Below, piece by piece: positions 8,231 through 18,933 of a stretch of 52,880 bases of DNA; the stretch's first letter is position 1; each line of letters starts with the position of its first letter. The DNA lies in the NCBI GenBank assembly GCA_002401765.2, contig NVTY02000052.1:1-52880 (forward strand), written 5' to 3'. The notes beneath the pieces were generated by a model that saw only the letters and a list, made by a program, of their open reading frames with translations, searched no databases and had not been told where the DNA came from. Source of the stretch: Thiotrichaceae bacterium. GTDB taxonomy: Bacteria; Pseudomonadota; Gammaproteobacteria; SZUA-140. A program made the translations under genes and the position numbers.

Positions 8231-9652
8231 TTATTGTCTCTCTTTTAATTCAGTCTCAATCTGATTTTTCCTGTATTTGATACGTGCATCTGCGGTGGTA
8301 TTTGATGGCTGCAAGTGATCGATCGCAAGGTCGAGTTGCTCTAGGCTGCTGTGTGTTAATCCCGTTAAATAATAATATTCTGCTAATGCCTCGTGCGAAG
8401 CCGGTAGGTTATTATTTTGATGTTCAGCCTCGGCGAGCAGCTGGTAAAGATGGGGGTTTAGCGGGTGGCGTCTTAGGTGTTCATATAGTAAGGCGCTACC
8501 TTGTTTGGCCTTGCCCTGTTTGATCAGTATTGTGCTGTATAGTGACGTCAGTGCATGGTGGTGAGGAAAGATCTTCAGATTGTTGCGACAAATAGCGGCG
8601 GCTTGCGCGAGGTCTCCTGCAGAGTAGGCGATATTAGCGGCCGCTATCTGGTAGTTTATCCGTTCTGGCTCCTGATCGATGAGTATTTTTATCTGCTTCA
8701 TTGCCTGCATAAACTTCCCTGCGCTGGCAAGGCTTAATGCATAGCCGTAGCGAGTAATATTTTGTTTTGCAGGCTCTTTTACGAGCCGATTTTTAAAGTA
8801 CATGATGCTTTTTTCAGTATCGCGATTACTTAATACTTTTATTTTTGTTTTGATTAATTGGTAGTTGGTTTGATCGTACTGAGCCGCTGCCGGGTATTGA
8901 GCCGCACGGTTACGTGTATCTGAAACGCGCGACAGTGTCAGCGGATGGGTGCGTAAGAATTCGATGCTCTGGCTGTCATAGGCCTTGTTGTGACGATAGA
9001 GGCGCTCAAAGAAGGCGGGCATTCCCTGTGGGTCAAAGTTACTTGAGGCGAGCAAGGACATCCCAAGGCGATCTGCTTCTTTCTCATTTTGGCGGGTAAA
9101 GTTGATCCGTGTTTGTGTGCTGCTGGCAAGGACAGTGGCGAGCGCCGCGCTGGCCATTGCTGAATCCTGGCTAGCGAGAATGATCGCAGCAATAATCGCG
9201 GCGGTGGTTGGTACACTGTTTTCTTGTGCTGCTTCAAACGCACGTGCCAGATGGCGTTGTGTGACATGGGCAATTTCATGTGCGACCACTGATGCCAGTT
9301 CGCTTTCTGTTTGAGATGTCATGATCAGCCCGGTGTTGATGCCGATATGGCCGCCGGGCCCGGCGAAGGCGTTGATGTTTGAATCGTTGATCACAAAAAA
9401 GTGGAACTGCTGCTGGCTATTGCTGTTAGTGGTTAGGCGTTCGCCTAGGGAGGTGATATAGCTTTGGATCTCGGGGTCACTGGCAACATTGAGCACGCCG
9501 CGTAGATTACGCATGAATGCAGCACCCAGTTGCTGATCCTCGCTCAGTGAAAGATAAGATTCAGAGGTGTCACCAATGTCCGGTAACTCTATCGCCTGCA
9601 TAGCAGGCAGATATAACAGTAGCGAGAGCAGTGCGCCAAAACGATACCGCAT
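8231..9652 (-). CDS. bepA: BepA-type periplasmic M48 metalloprotease with TPR repeats
   Basis: Periplasmic zinc protease/chaperone that supports outer-membrane protein assembly (BepA, formerly YfgC). Signal peptide at residues 1-20; zinc motif HEIAH at 125-129 and the third ligand in NEKEAD near 190-194. The C-terminal half is helical TPR repeats from about residue 260. Length 473 aa is close to the E. coli protein. A TTG start at 9691 would run into uvrA. The ATG at 9652 has an AGAAGAG site and leaves 19 bases after the uvrA stop, so I prefer it. Likely co-transcribed with uvrA. Confidence 0.9.
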   Translation of the reverse strand: MRYRFGALLSLLLYLPAMQAIELPDIGDTSESYLSLSEDQQLGAAFMRNLRGVLNVASDPEIQSYITSLGERLTTNSNSQQQFHFFVINDSNINAFAGPGGHIGINTGLIMTSQTESELASVVAHEIAHVTQRHLARAFEAAQENSVPTTAAIIAAIILASQDSAMASAALATVLASSTQTRINFTRQNEKEADRLGMSLLASSNFDPQGMPAFFERLYRHNKAYDSQSIEFLRTHPLTLSRVSDTRNRAAQYPAAAQYDQTNYQLIKTKIKVLSNRDTEKSIMYFKNRLVKEPAKQNITRYGYALSLASAGKFMQAMKQIKILIDQEPERINYQIAAANIAYSAGDLAQAAAICRNNLKIFPHHHALTSLYSTILIKQGKAKQGSALLYEHLRRHPLNPHLYQLLAEAEHQNNNLPASHEALAEYYYLTGLTHSSLEQLDLAIDHLQPSNTTADARIKYRKNQIETELKERQ

Positions 9653-9671
9653 TGCGCTCTTCTGGCTGTTT

Positions 9672-12551
9672 TTATCCGGATATTTTCGCAAGTGGTGGTG
9701 CGCTCTCTAGTGGCTTTATTTGGCGTTCAAATACCTCTTTTAGGAAAGGTCCAGTCACCGAGTCTGGATTGTTAGCGACTTCATTGGGTGTACCTGCGGC
9801 CACAATCACACCGCCTTTATCACCACCTTCTGGGCCCAGATCAATGATCCAGTCGGCGGTCTTAATCACGTCCAAATTGTGCTCGATGATGACAATGGTA
9901 TTGCCTTGATCACGCAGGCGATGCAGTACCTTCAGCAGCTGTTTAGTATCATGAAAGTGCAGTCCGGTGGTCGGTTCATCCAGAATATAAAGGGTATTGC
10001 CGGTGTCGCGTTTTGAAAGTTCGCGTGACAACTTAACACGCTGCGCCTCTCCACCAGAAAGGGTGGTGGCATTCTGTCCTAACTCAATATACGACAGGCC
10101 GACATCGATCAAGGTCTGTAACTTGCGATGGATTACCGGCACCGCACTGAAAAACTCAACCGCTTCATCGATCGGCATCGCCAGTACTTGGTGGATGTTT
10201 TTGCCCTTGTATTTAACCTCAAGTGTTTCACGATTATAGCGTTTGTTATGGCACACATCGCATGGCACATAGGTGTCGGGTAGAAAGTGCATTTCGATCT
10301 TGATCGCGCCGTCGCCCTGGCACGCTTCACAGCGCCCGCCTTTGACATTAAAGCTAAAACGTCCGGGGGTATAACCACGCGAACGCGCTTCTTGCGTACC
10401 CGCAAAGAGTTCTCGGATCGGGGTGAAGAGCCCCGTATAGGTGGCAGGGTTGGAGCGTGGGGTACGCCCAATGGGGCTTTGATCAATGTTGATCACTTTA
10501 TCAAACTGTTCCAGCCCTTCGATCTTGTCACATGGCGCAGGGTCATGGCTGCCCTCATTGATGGCCATCGCGGCGTGGCTATAGAGCGTGTCGTTGATCA
10601 AGGTTGATTTACCGGAACCCGAGACACCAGTCACGCAGCACATCAACCCGACTGGAATCGAGACATCGACGGACTTCAGGTTGTTACCACTCGCACCAAA
10701 GATCTTCAGTTGTCTTGCTGGGTCGCTCGGCACGGTCTGCTCTGGAATCTCAATGCACTGCACGCCGGTGAGGTACTGGCCGGTGAGTGAGTCGGCGCAT
10801 GCCATAATATCTGCCGGTGTCCCCTGTGCGATAATTTCGCCGCCATGGGTGCCCGCCCCAGGGCCGATATCCAGTACATGATCTGCCGCACGGATGGCCT
10901 CTTCATCATGTTCCACCACGATTACGGTATTACCCAGATCACGTAGATAGGTGAGCGTCTGCAACAGGCGCTCATTGTCACGCTGGTGCAGGCCAATCGA
11001 TGGCTCGTCGAGCACGTACATTACACCGACAAGCCCCGCGCCAATCTGACTCGCCAGACGAATACGTTGCGTTTCACCACCCGATAAGGTGCTAGCGGTA
11101 CGGTTAAGTGCCAGATAGTCGAGCCCGACATTGACCAAAAAACCGAGGCGCTGGTTGATCTCTTTAACGATCTTGTCGGCAATATCGCCGCGCCAGCCGT
11201 CCAGGTGTAGTTCGCTAAAAAACTGATGTGCCCGGCCGACTGGCATCGAGGTTACTTCTGGCATCGTGGTGTTGGCGACAAAGACGTTGCGTGCCTCGGT
11301 GCGTAGGCGGGTGCCGCCGCAGCTGCTGCATGACTGGTTGCTAATGTACTTGGCCAGTTCTTCGCGCACCACGTTGGATTCGGTCTCGCGATAACGGCGC
11401 TGCATGTTGGGGATGATCCCCTCAAAGCGATGGCTGCGCAGTTCGCTGCTACCGCGTTCATTAAAGTAGGTAAACTCAATCTGTTCATCACCACTGCCGT
11501 AGAGGATGATGTCGCGGATTGTCTTTGGGAGATCCGCAAACGGGGTGTCGAGATCAAACTGATAATGCGTCGAGAGTGCATTCAGCAGGCGGGAATAGTA
11601 GGTGTTGCGCTTGTCCCAGCCGCGAACCGCGCCGGCAGAGAGGCTTAGTTCTGCCTGGGTAACGACGCGTTCTGGATCAAAAAACTCCATGATGCCAAGG
11701 CCATCACAGGTAGGGCAGGCACCGGCCGGGCTATTAAACGAAAAGAGTTTAGGTTCAAGGTCGGCGATGCTATAGCCACAGTGTGGGCAGGCAAACTTGG
11801 CTGAGAACAGCAACTCGTCGTCGCTCTTTTCCGCCTCATTCATAAAGGCGACTCGAACGGTGCCTTCGCTGAGGTGCAGCGTGGTCTCAATCGATTCTGC
11901 CAGTCGTTGCTGAATATCGGCACGCACCTTAAAGCGATCAATGATTACCTCAATGGTATGTTTCTTATGCAGGTCGAGCGCCGGTGGTTTTTCCAGTTCG
12001 ACCATCTCGCCGTTGATGCGCGCGCGGATGTAACCCTGCGCACGCAGCTCCTCTAATAGCTGGACGTGCTCACCCTTGCGATCACGCACCACCGGCGCCA
12101 GTATCATCATCTTTGAGCCTTCCGGTAGGGCAAGGATGTGGTCCACCATCTGGCTCACCGTCTGCGCCTCTAACGGTTGGTTATGCTCCGGGCAGCGTGG
12201 CTCACCGGCGCGTGCAAAGAGTAGTCGCAGGTAATCGTAGATTTCGGTCACAGTACCCACGGTCGAACGAGGGTTATGTGACACCGTCTTCTGCTCAATC
12301 GAGATCGCAGGAGAGAGCCCTTCGATATGATCGACATCGGGCTTTTCCATTACCGACAGAAATTGGCGCGCGTAACTGGAGAGCGACTCCACGTAACGGC
12401 GCTGCCCTTCGGCGTAAATGGTGTCAAACGCGAGCGAAGATTTACCCGAGCCGGAGAGACCGGTGATAACAATCAACTGGTTACGCGGGAGATCAACGTC
12501 AATATTTTTTAGATTATGGGTTCGAGCCCCACGAATCTGGATGGTGTCCAT
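9672..12551 (-). CDS. uvrA: Excinuclease ABC subunit A (UvrA)
   Basis: DNA-damage recognition ATPase of nucleotide excision repair; works as a dimer and loads UvrB. The 959 residues are slightly longer than the 940 of E. coli. Seen: first Walker [11 protein letters not shown] near residue 31, CPHC...CPTC and CEAC...CDVC zinc-binding pairs, two ABC signatures ([16 protein letters not shown]) and second Walker [10 protein letters not shown]. Divergently transcribed from an MFS transporter and near ssb, a common gammaproteobacterial arrangement. I found no convincing LexA box in the 69-base spacer. Confidence 0.98.
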   Translation of the reverse strand: MDTIQIRGARTHNLKNIDVDLPRNQLIVITGLSGSGKSSLAFDTIYAEGQRRYVESLSSYARQFLSVMEKPDVDHIEGLSPAISIEQKTVSHNPRSTVGTVTEIYDYLRLLFARAGEPRCPEHNQPLEAQTVSQMVDHILALPEGSKMMILAPVVRDRKGEHVQLLEELRAQGYIRARINGEMVELEKPPALDLHKKHTIEVIIDRFKVRADIQQRLAESIETTLHLSEGTVRVAFMNEAEKSDDELLFSAKFACPHCGYSIADLEPKLFSFNSPAGACPTCDGLGIMEFFDPERVVTQAELSLSAGAVRGWDKRNTYYSRLLNALSTHYQFDLDTPFADLPKTIRDIILYGSGDEQIEFTYFNERGSSELRSHRFEGIIPNMQRRYRETESNVVREELAKYISNQSCSSCGGTRLRTEARNVFVANTTMPEVTSMPVGRAHQFFSELHLDGWRGDIADKIVKEINQRLGFLVNVGLDYLALNRTASTLSGGETQRIRLASQIGAGLVGVMYVLDEPSIGLHQRDNERLLQTLTYLRDLGNTVIVVEHDEEAIRAADHVLDIGPGAGTHGGEIIAQGTPADIMACADSLTGQYLTGVQCIEIPEQTVPSDPARQLKIFGASGNNLKSVDVSIPVGLMCCVTGVSGSGKSTLINDTLYSHAAMAINEGSHDPAPCDKIEGLEQFDKVINIDQSPIGRTPRSNPATYTGLFTPIRELFAGTQEARSRGYTPGRFSFNVKGGRCEACQGDGAIKIEMHFLPDTYVPCDVCHNKRYNRETLEVKYKGKNIHQVLAMPIDEAVEFFSAVPVIHRKLQTLIDVGLSYIELGQNATTLSGGEAQRVKLSRELSKRDTGNTLYILDEPTTGLHFHDTKQLLKVLHRLRDQGNTIVIIEHNLDVIKTADWIIDLGPEGGDKGGVIVAAGTPNEVANNPDSVTGPFLKEVFERQIKPLESAPPLAKISG

Positions 12552-12620
12552 GCAATGTTCCTACAGCTAAGCTAACCTGCTAATATACGCCTTTTAGCGC
12601 GTCGAAGGCAAAACAGTTCC

Positions 12621-14060
12621 ATGATCCATACAGAAATGACCCCAATTGAAAAGCGCGCAGCGTTCTCGCTGGCCGGTATATTTTCCCTGAGAATGATGGG
12701 GCTTTTCATGATCCTGCCGGTCTTTGCGCTCTACGCGACCGATATTGAAGGGGTAACGCCGCTGATGATTGGTCTCGCGATCGGCATCTATGGGCTAACC
12801 CAGGCGCTGTTCCAGATTCCATTTGGGATGATGTCAGATAAGTTTGGCCGCAAGCCAATCATTGCGCTGGGTTTAGTGATCTTTGCGATTGGTAGTGTGG
12901 TTGCCGCCACCGCCGATAGCATGATGGGCATTATTATCGGTCGCGCGCTACAGGGCAGTGGCGCGATTGCCGCCGCGGTGATGGCGCTGGCCGCCGATCT
13001 CACCCGTGAAGAACATCGCACCAAGGCGATGGCGGTTATCGGCATGAGTATTGGGCTCTCCTTTACCGCATCGCTGGTACTGGGGCCAATGTTGAATGGC
13101 GTGATCGGCGTGCAGGGTATCTTCTGGTTGACTGCGGTGCTCGCGATTGGTGGCATTTTTGTGCTGAAGTTTATCGTGCCGACCCCAGTGAAGAGTAGCT
13201 TTCACCGCGATGCCGAACCGGTGCCCGGTTACTTCATGAACGTGCTGAAAGATCGTCAGTTACAGCGGCTTGATTACGGCATCGCCTCACTGCATGTGAT
13301 CCTCACCTCGACCTTTATCGCACTGCCGTTTGCACTGCGTGACTATGCGGGCCTTGAGGTTGAGCATCACTGGTATGTTTATCTGCCGGTGTTGTTGCTG
13401 TCACTGGCTATCTCGATTCCGTTCATTATTATTGCAGAAAAGAAACGTAAGATTAAAGAGGTCTTCGTGGTGGCGATTGTCGGTATTTTGGTCGCGCAAT
13501 TAGGTCTGGTTTTCTTTTATGATTCACTGTGGGCGATCTGCCTGTTACTGGCCTGTTTCTTTATCGCCTTTAATACACTGGAAGCGCTGTTGCCATCATT
13601 GATTGCCAAGTTTTCACCGGCAGATAAAAAAGGTACCGCGATGGGTGTCTACTCCACCTCGCAGTTCCTCGGCGCCTTTGTGGGGGGGGTATTGGGCGGT
13701 GCCATTTATGGTTGGCATGACCTACCAGGTGTCTTTTTCTTCTGTACAGTCGTTGCCGGCGCATGGTTCTTCGTTGCGAGAACGATGGAGACACCGCGTT
13801 TTCTCGCCAACCTTATGCTGCATGTGGGTGACATTCCTGAAGACCAGGTCGAGAAGCTTGAATATGATTTGAGGCAAGTTAAGGGTGTGGTTGAAGCGTT
13901 GTATGTTGAAGAAGAAGGTGCTGCTTATCTGAAGGTTGATAACCGTGAGCTAGATGGCGATGCGCTAGAGCAATTTGTAGAGCAGGTGGATGACTCGGAA
14001 CTAGGCACGGCGAAAGATGGCGCCGCCGATGATGCGCATAGTCGTGCGCCTCAAAATTAA
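12621..14060 (+). CDS. MFS efflux transporter with C-terminal ferredoxin-like (YAM-type) domain
   Basis: Major facilitator superfamily antiporter. Twelve membrane helices span roughly residues 10-390, with the drug-efflux motif A loop GMMSDKFGRKP between helices 2 and 3. A soluble tail follows (about 400-455, VEKLEYDLRQVKGVVEALYVEEEGA) that resembles the YAM domain of E. coli YajR. The last 25 residues are low-complexity and acidic. Position between divergent uvrA and ssb is conserved in many gammaproteobacteria. Substrate unknown. Confidence 0.9.
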   Translation: MIHTEMTPIEKRAAFSLAGIFSLRMMGLFMILPVFALYATDIEGVTPLMIGLAIGIYGLTQALFQIPFGMMSDKFGRKPIIALGLVIFAIGSVVAATADSMMGIIIGRALQGSGAIAAAVMALAADLTREEHRTKAMAVIGMSIGLSFTASLVLGPMLNGVIGVQGIFWLTAVLAIGGIFVLKFIVPTPVKSSFHRDAEPVPGYFMNVLKDRQLQRLDYGIASLHVILTSTFIALPFALRDYAGLEVEHHWYVYLPVLLLSLAISIPFIIIAEKKRKIKEVFVVAIVGILVAQLGLVFFYDSLWAICLLLACFFIAFNTLEALLPSLIAKFSPADKKGTAMGVYSTSQFLGAFVGGVLGGAIYGWHDLPGVFFFCTVVAGAWFFVARTMETPRFLANLMLHVGDIPEDQVEKLEYDLRQVKGVVEALYVEEEGAAYLKVDNRELDGDALEQFVEQVDDSELGTAKDGAADDAHSRAPQN

Positions 14061-14087
14061 TTAAAGGTTAAGGGACTGCTAACAAAG

Positions 14088-14177
14088 TGTCATTGCGAGG
14101 GGGGAGCGACGAAGCAACCCTCGCAACTCAATGTTTATCAAAAGGCAGAGATTACTTCGCTCTGCTCGTAATGACAC
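14088..14177. repeat. REP-like inverted repeat, TGTCATTGCGAG family
   Basis: It begins TGTCATTGCGAGG and closes with the inverted TCGTAATGACA, separated by about 65 bases. A second copy with the same ends lies at 44100-44178. Located between the MFS gene and ssb; non-coding. Confidence 0.7.
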
Positions 14178-14248
14178 ATTGGGTACTTAATAGTGGATCT
14201 TCAAATTTGGATGTATAGTTTAAAAATCACAATGGTGGGAGAACGATC

Positions 14249-14743
14249 ATGGCAAGAGGCGTAAATAAAGTAATTCTGGTGGGTAATCTGGGTAAAGATC
14301 CGGATGTACGTTACATGCCAAGTGGCTCAGCAGTCACTAATATCACGATTGCGACCAGTGAATCATGGAAAGACAAACAGACTGGTGAAAAGCAAGAACG
14401 TACCGAATGGCACAATGTTGTCTTCTTTAACCGCCTTGGTGAGATTGCTGGTGAATACCTGAAAAAGGGTTCAAAGGTCTATGTAGAAGGCAGCCTACGC
14501 AGCCGTAAATGGCAGGACAAAACCAGTGGCCAGGACCGTTACTCCACCGAGATCGTCGCCAGCGAAATGCAGATGTTAGATAGCCGAGGTGGTGATGGTG
14601 GTTATGGCGGTGGTCAAAGTCAAAACCAGAGTCAGAGTCAGAGTCAAAACCAAAACCAGGGTGGCGGCGCATCGAGCAATCAGAGCCAGGGTTCAGCACC
14701 CGCACAGGGTTATGATGACTTTGATGATGATATCCCGTTCTAG
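14249..14743 (+). CDS. ssb: Single-stranded DNA-binding protein (SSB)
   Basis: Tetrameric ssDNA-binding protein of replication, repair and recombination. The N-terminal 107 or so residues form the OB fold (starting [20 protein letters not shown]). A Gly/Gln/Ser/Asn-rich linker at about 112-150 follows, then the acidic tip DFDDDIPF that recruits partner proteins. The 164-residue length is normal for the family. Ribosome-binding site GGTGGGAG. Terminates with TAG, which shows that TAG is a normal stop in this genome. Confidence 0.98.
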   Translation: MARGVNKVILVGNLGKDPDVRYMPSGSAVTNITIATSESWKDKQTGEKQERTEWHNVVFFNRLGEIAGEYLKKGSKVYVEGSLRSRKWQDKTSGQDRYSTEIVASEMQMLDSRGGDGGYGGGQSQNQSQSQSQNQNQGGGASSNQSQGSAPAQGYDDFDDDIPF

Positions 14744-14770
14744 TAGGGGTGTTGTTTAGATAATTTTTGC

Positions 14771-15638
14771 CAACAGTGCCCGGTTAGGAACCGGCAGTCA
14801 CTAGAGGAAAATATAAATGCAAGAAAACAAAAACTATCACATTTAAAGCGTGACGTACGACCAAAATCGTTCGGCAGTTCTTTCAAAAACCTTGCTACAT
14901 TATGGGTTTATGAAAATGCGCCTAAAACGTCCTGTAAAGAAAAATTGCGCTGCTCGTTCGTTCAAGAAATTAACCCAACCTTTGGCGGCAATTAGACCTC
15001 TAATCCCGGAGATGCTGTCTCGTGGAAACAGAGCGCTAAAAATGATTTTTGAAGATTAATTCAACGCCCTAATACTTTTTCATTTGGAAGAACACACTTC
15101 AGCTCTGCATCTCATCCAGACCTTACAGGAAGATGATTTTGCACGGAATCATATCGCCCCAGCGGACGGGATCAGCCGGAGTTCCTTTTCAGAAGCGATC
15201 AACGAACGCGGACTTGAACAGTTCATGGCCGTATTTGAACAGCTTCAGAAGCAGGCAGGATCATTGCTACCGAAAACACACTCACCGTTGGGCGAACTGA
15301 TATCGATAGACGGATCACTCATTGAGTCCGTTCTATCGGGATTGGGCCGACTACCGCACAAGCGCCAAAAAAGCCAAACTCCATCTCGGTTTCAATCGTG
15401 TCTATGACCTTATTGCACGTAGTCAGTACGGGCTAATGGTGCAAATTCTAGCCAGTCTGATCACTTATCTTCTGCTCGTGATCTACTGCCATGAAGAGCA
15501 TAGTGAGAGAACTTCGAACTAAAATCCTGAATGAAACTAGAGAAATGGAATCCGAGCCAGCGGAGGCGAGTGGAAGAGATTCTCAATATGTAGAGACTGT
15601 ACGGAAATCTGATGTAACTCCTTAACCGGACACTGCTG
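14771..15638. mobile_element. Decayed IS4-type insertion sequence
   Basis: The terminal inverted repeats are CAACAGTGCCCGGTTA (14771-14786) and TAACCGGACACTGCTG (15623-15638), with two mismatches in 16. The 868-bp interior encodes a broken transposase. Autonomous IS4-type elements are longer (about 1.4 kb), consistent with an internal deletion. Sits between ssb and a chemoreceptor gene. Confidence 0.7.
14850..15625 (+). pseudogene. IS4-family transposase, nonsense-mutated, frameshifted and internally deleted
   Basis: The first segment (RSFKKLTQPLAAIRPLIPEM ... KMIFED) ends in TAA at 15057, where related transposases carry Gln. The same frame resumes as FNALILFHLEEHTSALHLI and runs to SIDGSLIESVLS, which holds the first catalytic Asp (IDGSLI). 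A frameshift near 15330 leads into DWADYRTSAKKAKLHLGFN. The frame then jumps to the C-terminal LYDLIARSQYG-like end, so the middle with the other catalytic residues is deleted. A last frameshift gives RELRTKILNETREMESEP and the TAA at 15623 inside the right terminal repeat. Confidence 0.75.
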
Positions 15639-15644
15639 AATTTT

Positions 15645-15816
15645 AATCATTAATTCCTTAGTGCTCTCTCTCTCTCTTGGCACCATAAATATATAGCGAA
15701 CCTGCTTTATTGATACCTTGTTAATCAAAGTTTTTTACTAAAGATTTGAATTCTTCTGGCGTTAATAACGTTACGTAGCACAACTTTATAATGGATTTGG
15801 TGGGTTTTAGCCAGCA
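15645..15816. other. Non-coding stretch between the IS4 remnant and the chemoreceptor gene
   Basis: Contains a short CT-rich run (CTCTCTCTCTC near 15663). No gene or clear promoter seen. Confidence 0.3.
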
Positions 15817-17451
15817 ATGATGATTTCAAAATTTGAACGTTTATTAGGCCGATTTAAGTGGCGAACCAAGATTCTGGCGCTAACTGGGATACTGGTTCTT
15901 GGCACCATTGGGGTTGGTGCTGTTGGTGCCTATTCAATACTTCAACTTACCGCAGAAGTTAATCAGACCCATGCAGAGGCGATATCTGGCATGCGTACTG
16001 TGGAAGGGATGCAATTAGCATTGCTGGAAATGGGCGTGGCGCAGGCTGAGGTAATTGCTCACGTTGACAGAAAAAAGATCCGTCTCGCGTCCATAAACGC
16101 GATTAAAGCAGCCAGTACCCTTGAAGAAAAAATCACCAATCTACGCGAGGTCTTACCTGACAGTAGCAGTGTCATTGAACTGCAATCGTTGGTGGCTGAA
16201 ATTAATCCTAAACGTATGGAAGTGATCAAGTGGGCGCGCAAAAACCAGGACCTGGATGCAATCAAGGCACTGGATGTCATGAAACCCCTGTTTGATCGTA
16301 TTGAACAGTTATCAGGTAAAATTGCGACTGATCAGGATGCAGCGATTGCCCAGCAATTGGTTGATATTGATAGGGCCAGCATGAGAACAATCTATGTGTT
16401 AATGCTATTTGTGGTGGTTGGTGCGATTGTTAGTGTAGGGCTTAGCCTGTTACTGGTCCGGTTTGCCGTCAAACCGATGTTTGCGCTTGAGCAGGCAATG
16501 GAGGCGCTGTCTAACGGTGATCTACAGGTCAGGCTTGAAAATGCAGGCGAGGATGAAGTGGGTAGTATTATTAAGGCCATGAACAGAACCGTTGGTGATC
16601 TGCACAGTATTATTACCAAGGTACATGATGGCACCTCGACACTGCGTACTGAAGCGGATGCGTTGGCTCAAGCCGCAAACGGTATTCACGGCGTCTCTTC
16701 TAAACTGCATGACAGTGTTACAGGCATCAAGGCCGATGCAGAGGTTGTTATGTTGACCACTAATGGGGCGGTGGCAGAACTGGAGCAGGCTGCGGTTAAG
16801 GCGCAAGAGAGTGCTGATACATCAGAGAGAATCGCCGATACAATTAATGAGACGGCAGTGAGTTTTGAGCGTTTTCAAGAGCATATGGAGCAAACAGCGC
16901 AGGTCACCCGTGAGCTGTCAAAAACGGCGGACACGATTACCGTCATTACCCAAACGATTCGTGATATTTCATCCCAGACTAATCTGCTGGCATTGAATGC
17001 GGCTATTGAGGCGGCTCGTGCCGGTGAGCAGGGGCGTGGTTTTGCGGTGGTGGCCGATGAAGTGCGGCAATTAGCATCGCGTACTGATGAAGCGACTTCA
17101 GAAATTTCTAATCTTGTGGAATCGATTTCTAGCAGTGTTGAAAATGCCGTGGACATGCTCGAAGGCTCAGTAGCTGAATCTCGTGAAAATATCAAGCGTT
17201 TGACTACGGTATCAGAAGAGACTTCATTAAGTCGCGATCAGGCGGTACAGCTACGCAATGTTATGCACGAAGTGGTACGCATGATTGGTGAGCAGGAACG
17301 TGCCGTTGAGGGGATTAATGGCGCGGTGAATTCACTGGTTGATTTAAGTGTTGAAGCAAGCGACCAGACGCAGGTTTTGCATGGTCTGTCAGGTGGTCTG
17401 AACAGTGCTGCGGCAGATCTCGGGCAGGTGGTGGATAAATTTAAGTTGTAA
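15817..17451 (+). CDS. Methyl-accepting chemotaxis protein (544 aa)
   Basis: Transmembrane chemoreceptor. Membrane helix 1 at about residues 22-45 ([20 protein letters not shown]), a periplasmic four-helix-bundle-like sensor of about 140 residues, and helix 2 at about 192-212. A HAMP domain follows, then the signalling coiled coil with the conserved hairpin tip [20 protein letters not shown]. No PAS or extra domains, and no C-terminal CheR-tethering pentapeptide. The double ATG at 15817 has only a weak upstream site. A peroxidase/cytochrome cluster starts 64 bases downstream, which might hint at redox-related sensing; that is inference only. Confidence 0.92.
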   Translation: MMISKFERLLGRFKWRTKILALTGILVLGTIGVGAVGAYSILQLTAEVNQTHAEAISGMRTVEGMQLALLEMGVAQAEVIAHVDRKKIRLASINAIKAASTLEEKITNLREVLPDSSSVIELQSLVAEINPKRMEVIKWARKNQDLDAIKALDVMKPLFDRIEQLSGKIATDQDAAIAQQLVDIDRASMRTIYVLMLFVVVGAIVSVGLSLLLVRFAVKPMFALEQAMEALSNGDLQVRLENAGEDEVGSIIKAMNRTVGDLHSIITKVHDGTSTLRTEADALAQAANGIHGVSSKLHDSVTGIKADAEVVMLTTNGAVAELEQAAVKAQESADTSERIADTINETAVSFERFQEHMEQTAQVTRELSKTADTITVITQTIRDISSQTNLLALNAAIEAARAGEQGRGFAVVADEVRQLASRTDEATSEISNLVESISSSVENAVDMLEGSVAESRENIKRLTTVSEETSLSRDQAVQLRNVMHEVVRMIGEQERAVEGINGAVNSLVDLSVEASDQTQVLHGLSGGLNSAAADLGQVVDKFKL

Positions 17452-17515
17452 GCAGTTTACCCGTGATTTTCAATTAATTTATATTTTATACAGCGTTGTT
17501 TTTAAGGAGGGACCC

Positions 17516-18565
17516 ATGAAAAAAACAGGTTTTTATCGGAATGGTTTGGCAAAGGTAGTCACGACGACATTAATGTGTGCAACTATTGTGCTTGGCACTG
17601 CTACGGCTTCGGCGGCTAATGCACCCAGCAAAGAGGATGTGAGGAAGTTCCTACGCCCCATGGAAATACCGCAAGGCAAGGGCAATATTGGTACACCAGA
17701 GCGGGTGAAATTGGGGAAAGCCCTCTTTTTTGATCCACGTCTATCGGGTTCCAATTTTATTAGCTGTGCCACTTGTCATCACCCAGGGCTAGGGTGGTCT
17801 GATGGCCAGCCAACGGCAATGGGACATGGCATGGATGTGCTCGCCCGTGCAACGCCAACTATTCTCAATACAGCCTACCAGCGATTCCAAACCTGGGATG
17901 GACGTGAGCGTACGCTTGAGAAACAGGCCCTTGGCCCCATCGTTGATGGTGGTGAAATGGCGCAAGACATCGATAGTTTGCTTATCGAACTTATGGCAAT
18001 AAAGGGCTATGTTGAGATGTTTGAGGCCGCCTATCCCGGTGAAGGCATTGTCCCTAAAACGGTTGGCAAGGCGATTGCGGTATTTGAGCGGACCATTGTT
18101 TCATCAGAGTCAGCATTCGATCGCTGGTTGAAAGGTGTTGACGGGGTGATGAGTGAGTCAGCGCAACGTGGTTTTGGGCTATTCAAAGGCAAGGCTAACT
18201 GTGTTGCATGTCATGATGGTTTCAATTTCAGTGATAATGGTTTTCATAATATCGGTTTGAAAAACATGGAAGACATGGGGCGTTATGCAATCAAACCCGT
18301 TAAGGTTTTGAAAGGGGCATTTAAAACGCCAACGCTGCGTGATATTACGTTGACTGCACCGTATATGCATAACGGTGCTTACACCACGCTGGAAGAGGTG
18401 GTTGATCATTATAATGCAGGTGGATTTAAGAATGCTGGTACGTTGGATCCGAATATGAAACCACTTAACCTCAGCAAGAAAGAGAGACAGGATGTGGTTG
18501 AATTTATGAAATCGTTGACTGGTGATCCAGTTGAAGTAACTGTTCCGGTACTGCCTGTAAAATAA
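17516..18565 (+). CDS. Di-haem cytochrome c peroxidase / MauG-family protein
   Basis: Periplasmic di-haem c enzyme that reduces hydrogen peroxide or acts as a MauG-like oxidase. Signal peptide of about 33 residues. Haem-binding motifs CATCH (84-88) and CVACH (229-233); GKALFFDPRLS and TPTLRDITLTAPYMHNGAY are family signatures. 349 aa. A frame extending upstream to 17405 exists, but the ATG at 17516 follows AAGGAGGG and begins a proper signal peptide. It heads a four-gene set with a cupredoxin and two di-haem cytochromes that could deliver its electrons. Confidence 0.93.
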   Translation: MKKTGFYRNGLAKVVTTTLMCATIVLGTATASAANAPSKEDVRKFLRPMEIPQGKGNIGTPERVKLGKALFFDPRLSGSNFISCATCHHPGLGWSDGQPTAMGHGMDVLARATPTILNTAYQRFQTWDGRERTLEKQALGPIVDGGEMAQDIDSLLIELMAIKGYVEMFEAAYPGEGIVPKTVGKAIAVFERTIVSSESAFDRWLKGVDGVMSESAQRGFGLFKGKANCVACHDGFNFSDNGFHNIGLKNMEDMGRYAIKPVKVLKGAFKTPTLRDITLTAPYMHNGAYTTLEEVVDHYNAGGFKNAGTLDPNMKPLNLSKKERQDVVEFMKSLTGDPVEVTVPVLPVK

Positions 18566-18597
18566 AACAGGAATAGAAGGATTGAAAGGAGACTATT

Positions 18598-18933
18598 ATG
18601 TTGAGTAAGAAATCTGTTGTAGCGGGGCTGGTTATGATGTTTGTTTTGACTAACGCCAGTGCCGCCGATCATACCATTATGCAAAATAGCAAGAGCTTTA
18701 AGTTGGCTGGATCTCAGATTGAAGAGATGACGATCAAGGCGGGGGATACGATTCATTTTAAGAATGAGGATCCTTTTTTTCATAATATTTTTTCATTGTC
18801 TGACCTGAAGACCTTTGACCTTGGCTCATATCCTGCTGGAGAGTCAAAGGCGGTTGTCTTTGATGCTGCGGGTGAGGTTGAAGTTGAGTGTGCGATTCAT
18901 CCTCAAATGTATCTGCTGTTAACGGTGGAGTGA
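18598..18933 (+). CDS. Exported cupredoxin (plastocyanin/amicyanin-like, 111 aa)
   Basis: Small periplasmic blue-copper electron carrier. Signal peptide ending near ASA-ADHT (residue 23). The type-1 copper ligands are all present: H62 (FFHNIF), C98, H101 and M104 (ECAIHPQM). AGGAGA ribosome-binding site. Its TGA overlaps the ATG of the next cytochrome gene (TGATG), so the two are translationally coupled. A likely electron donor or acceptor for the adjacent peroxidase and cytochromes. Confidence 0.9.
   Translation: MLSKKSVVAGLVMMFVLTNASAADHTIMQNSKSFKLAGSQIEEMTIKAGDTIHFKNEDPFFHNIFSLSDLKTFDLGSYPAGESKAVVFDAAGEVEVECAIHPQMYLLLTVE

Noticed and set aside
12552..12620. LexA box controlling uvrA
   Set aside because: No CTGT-N8-ACAG match with acceptable spacing in the divergent spacer.
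15537..15728. 63-aa minus-strand ORF
   Set aside because: Antisense to the IS4 transposase end and across its terminal repeat.
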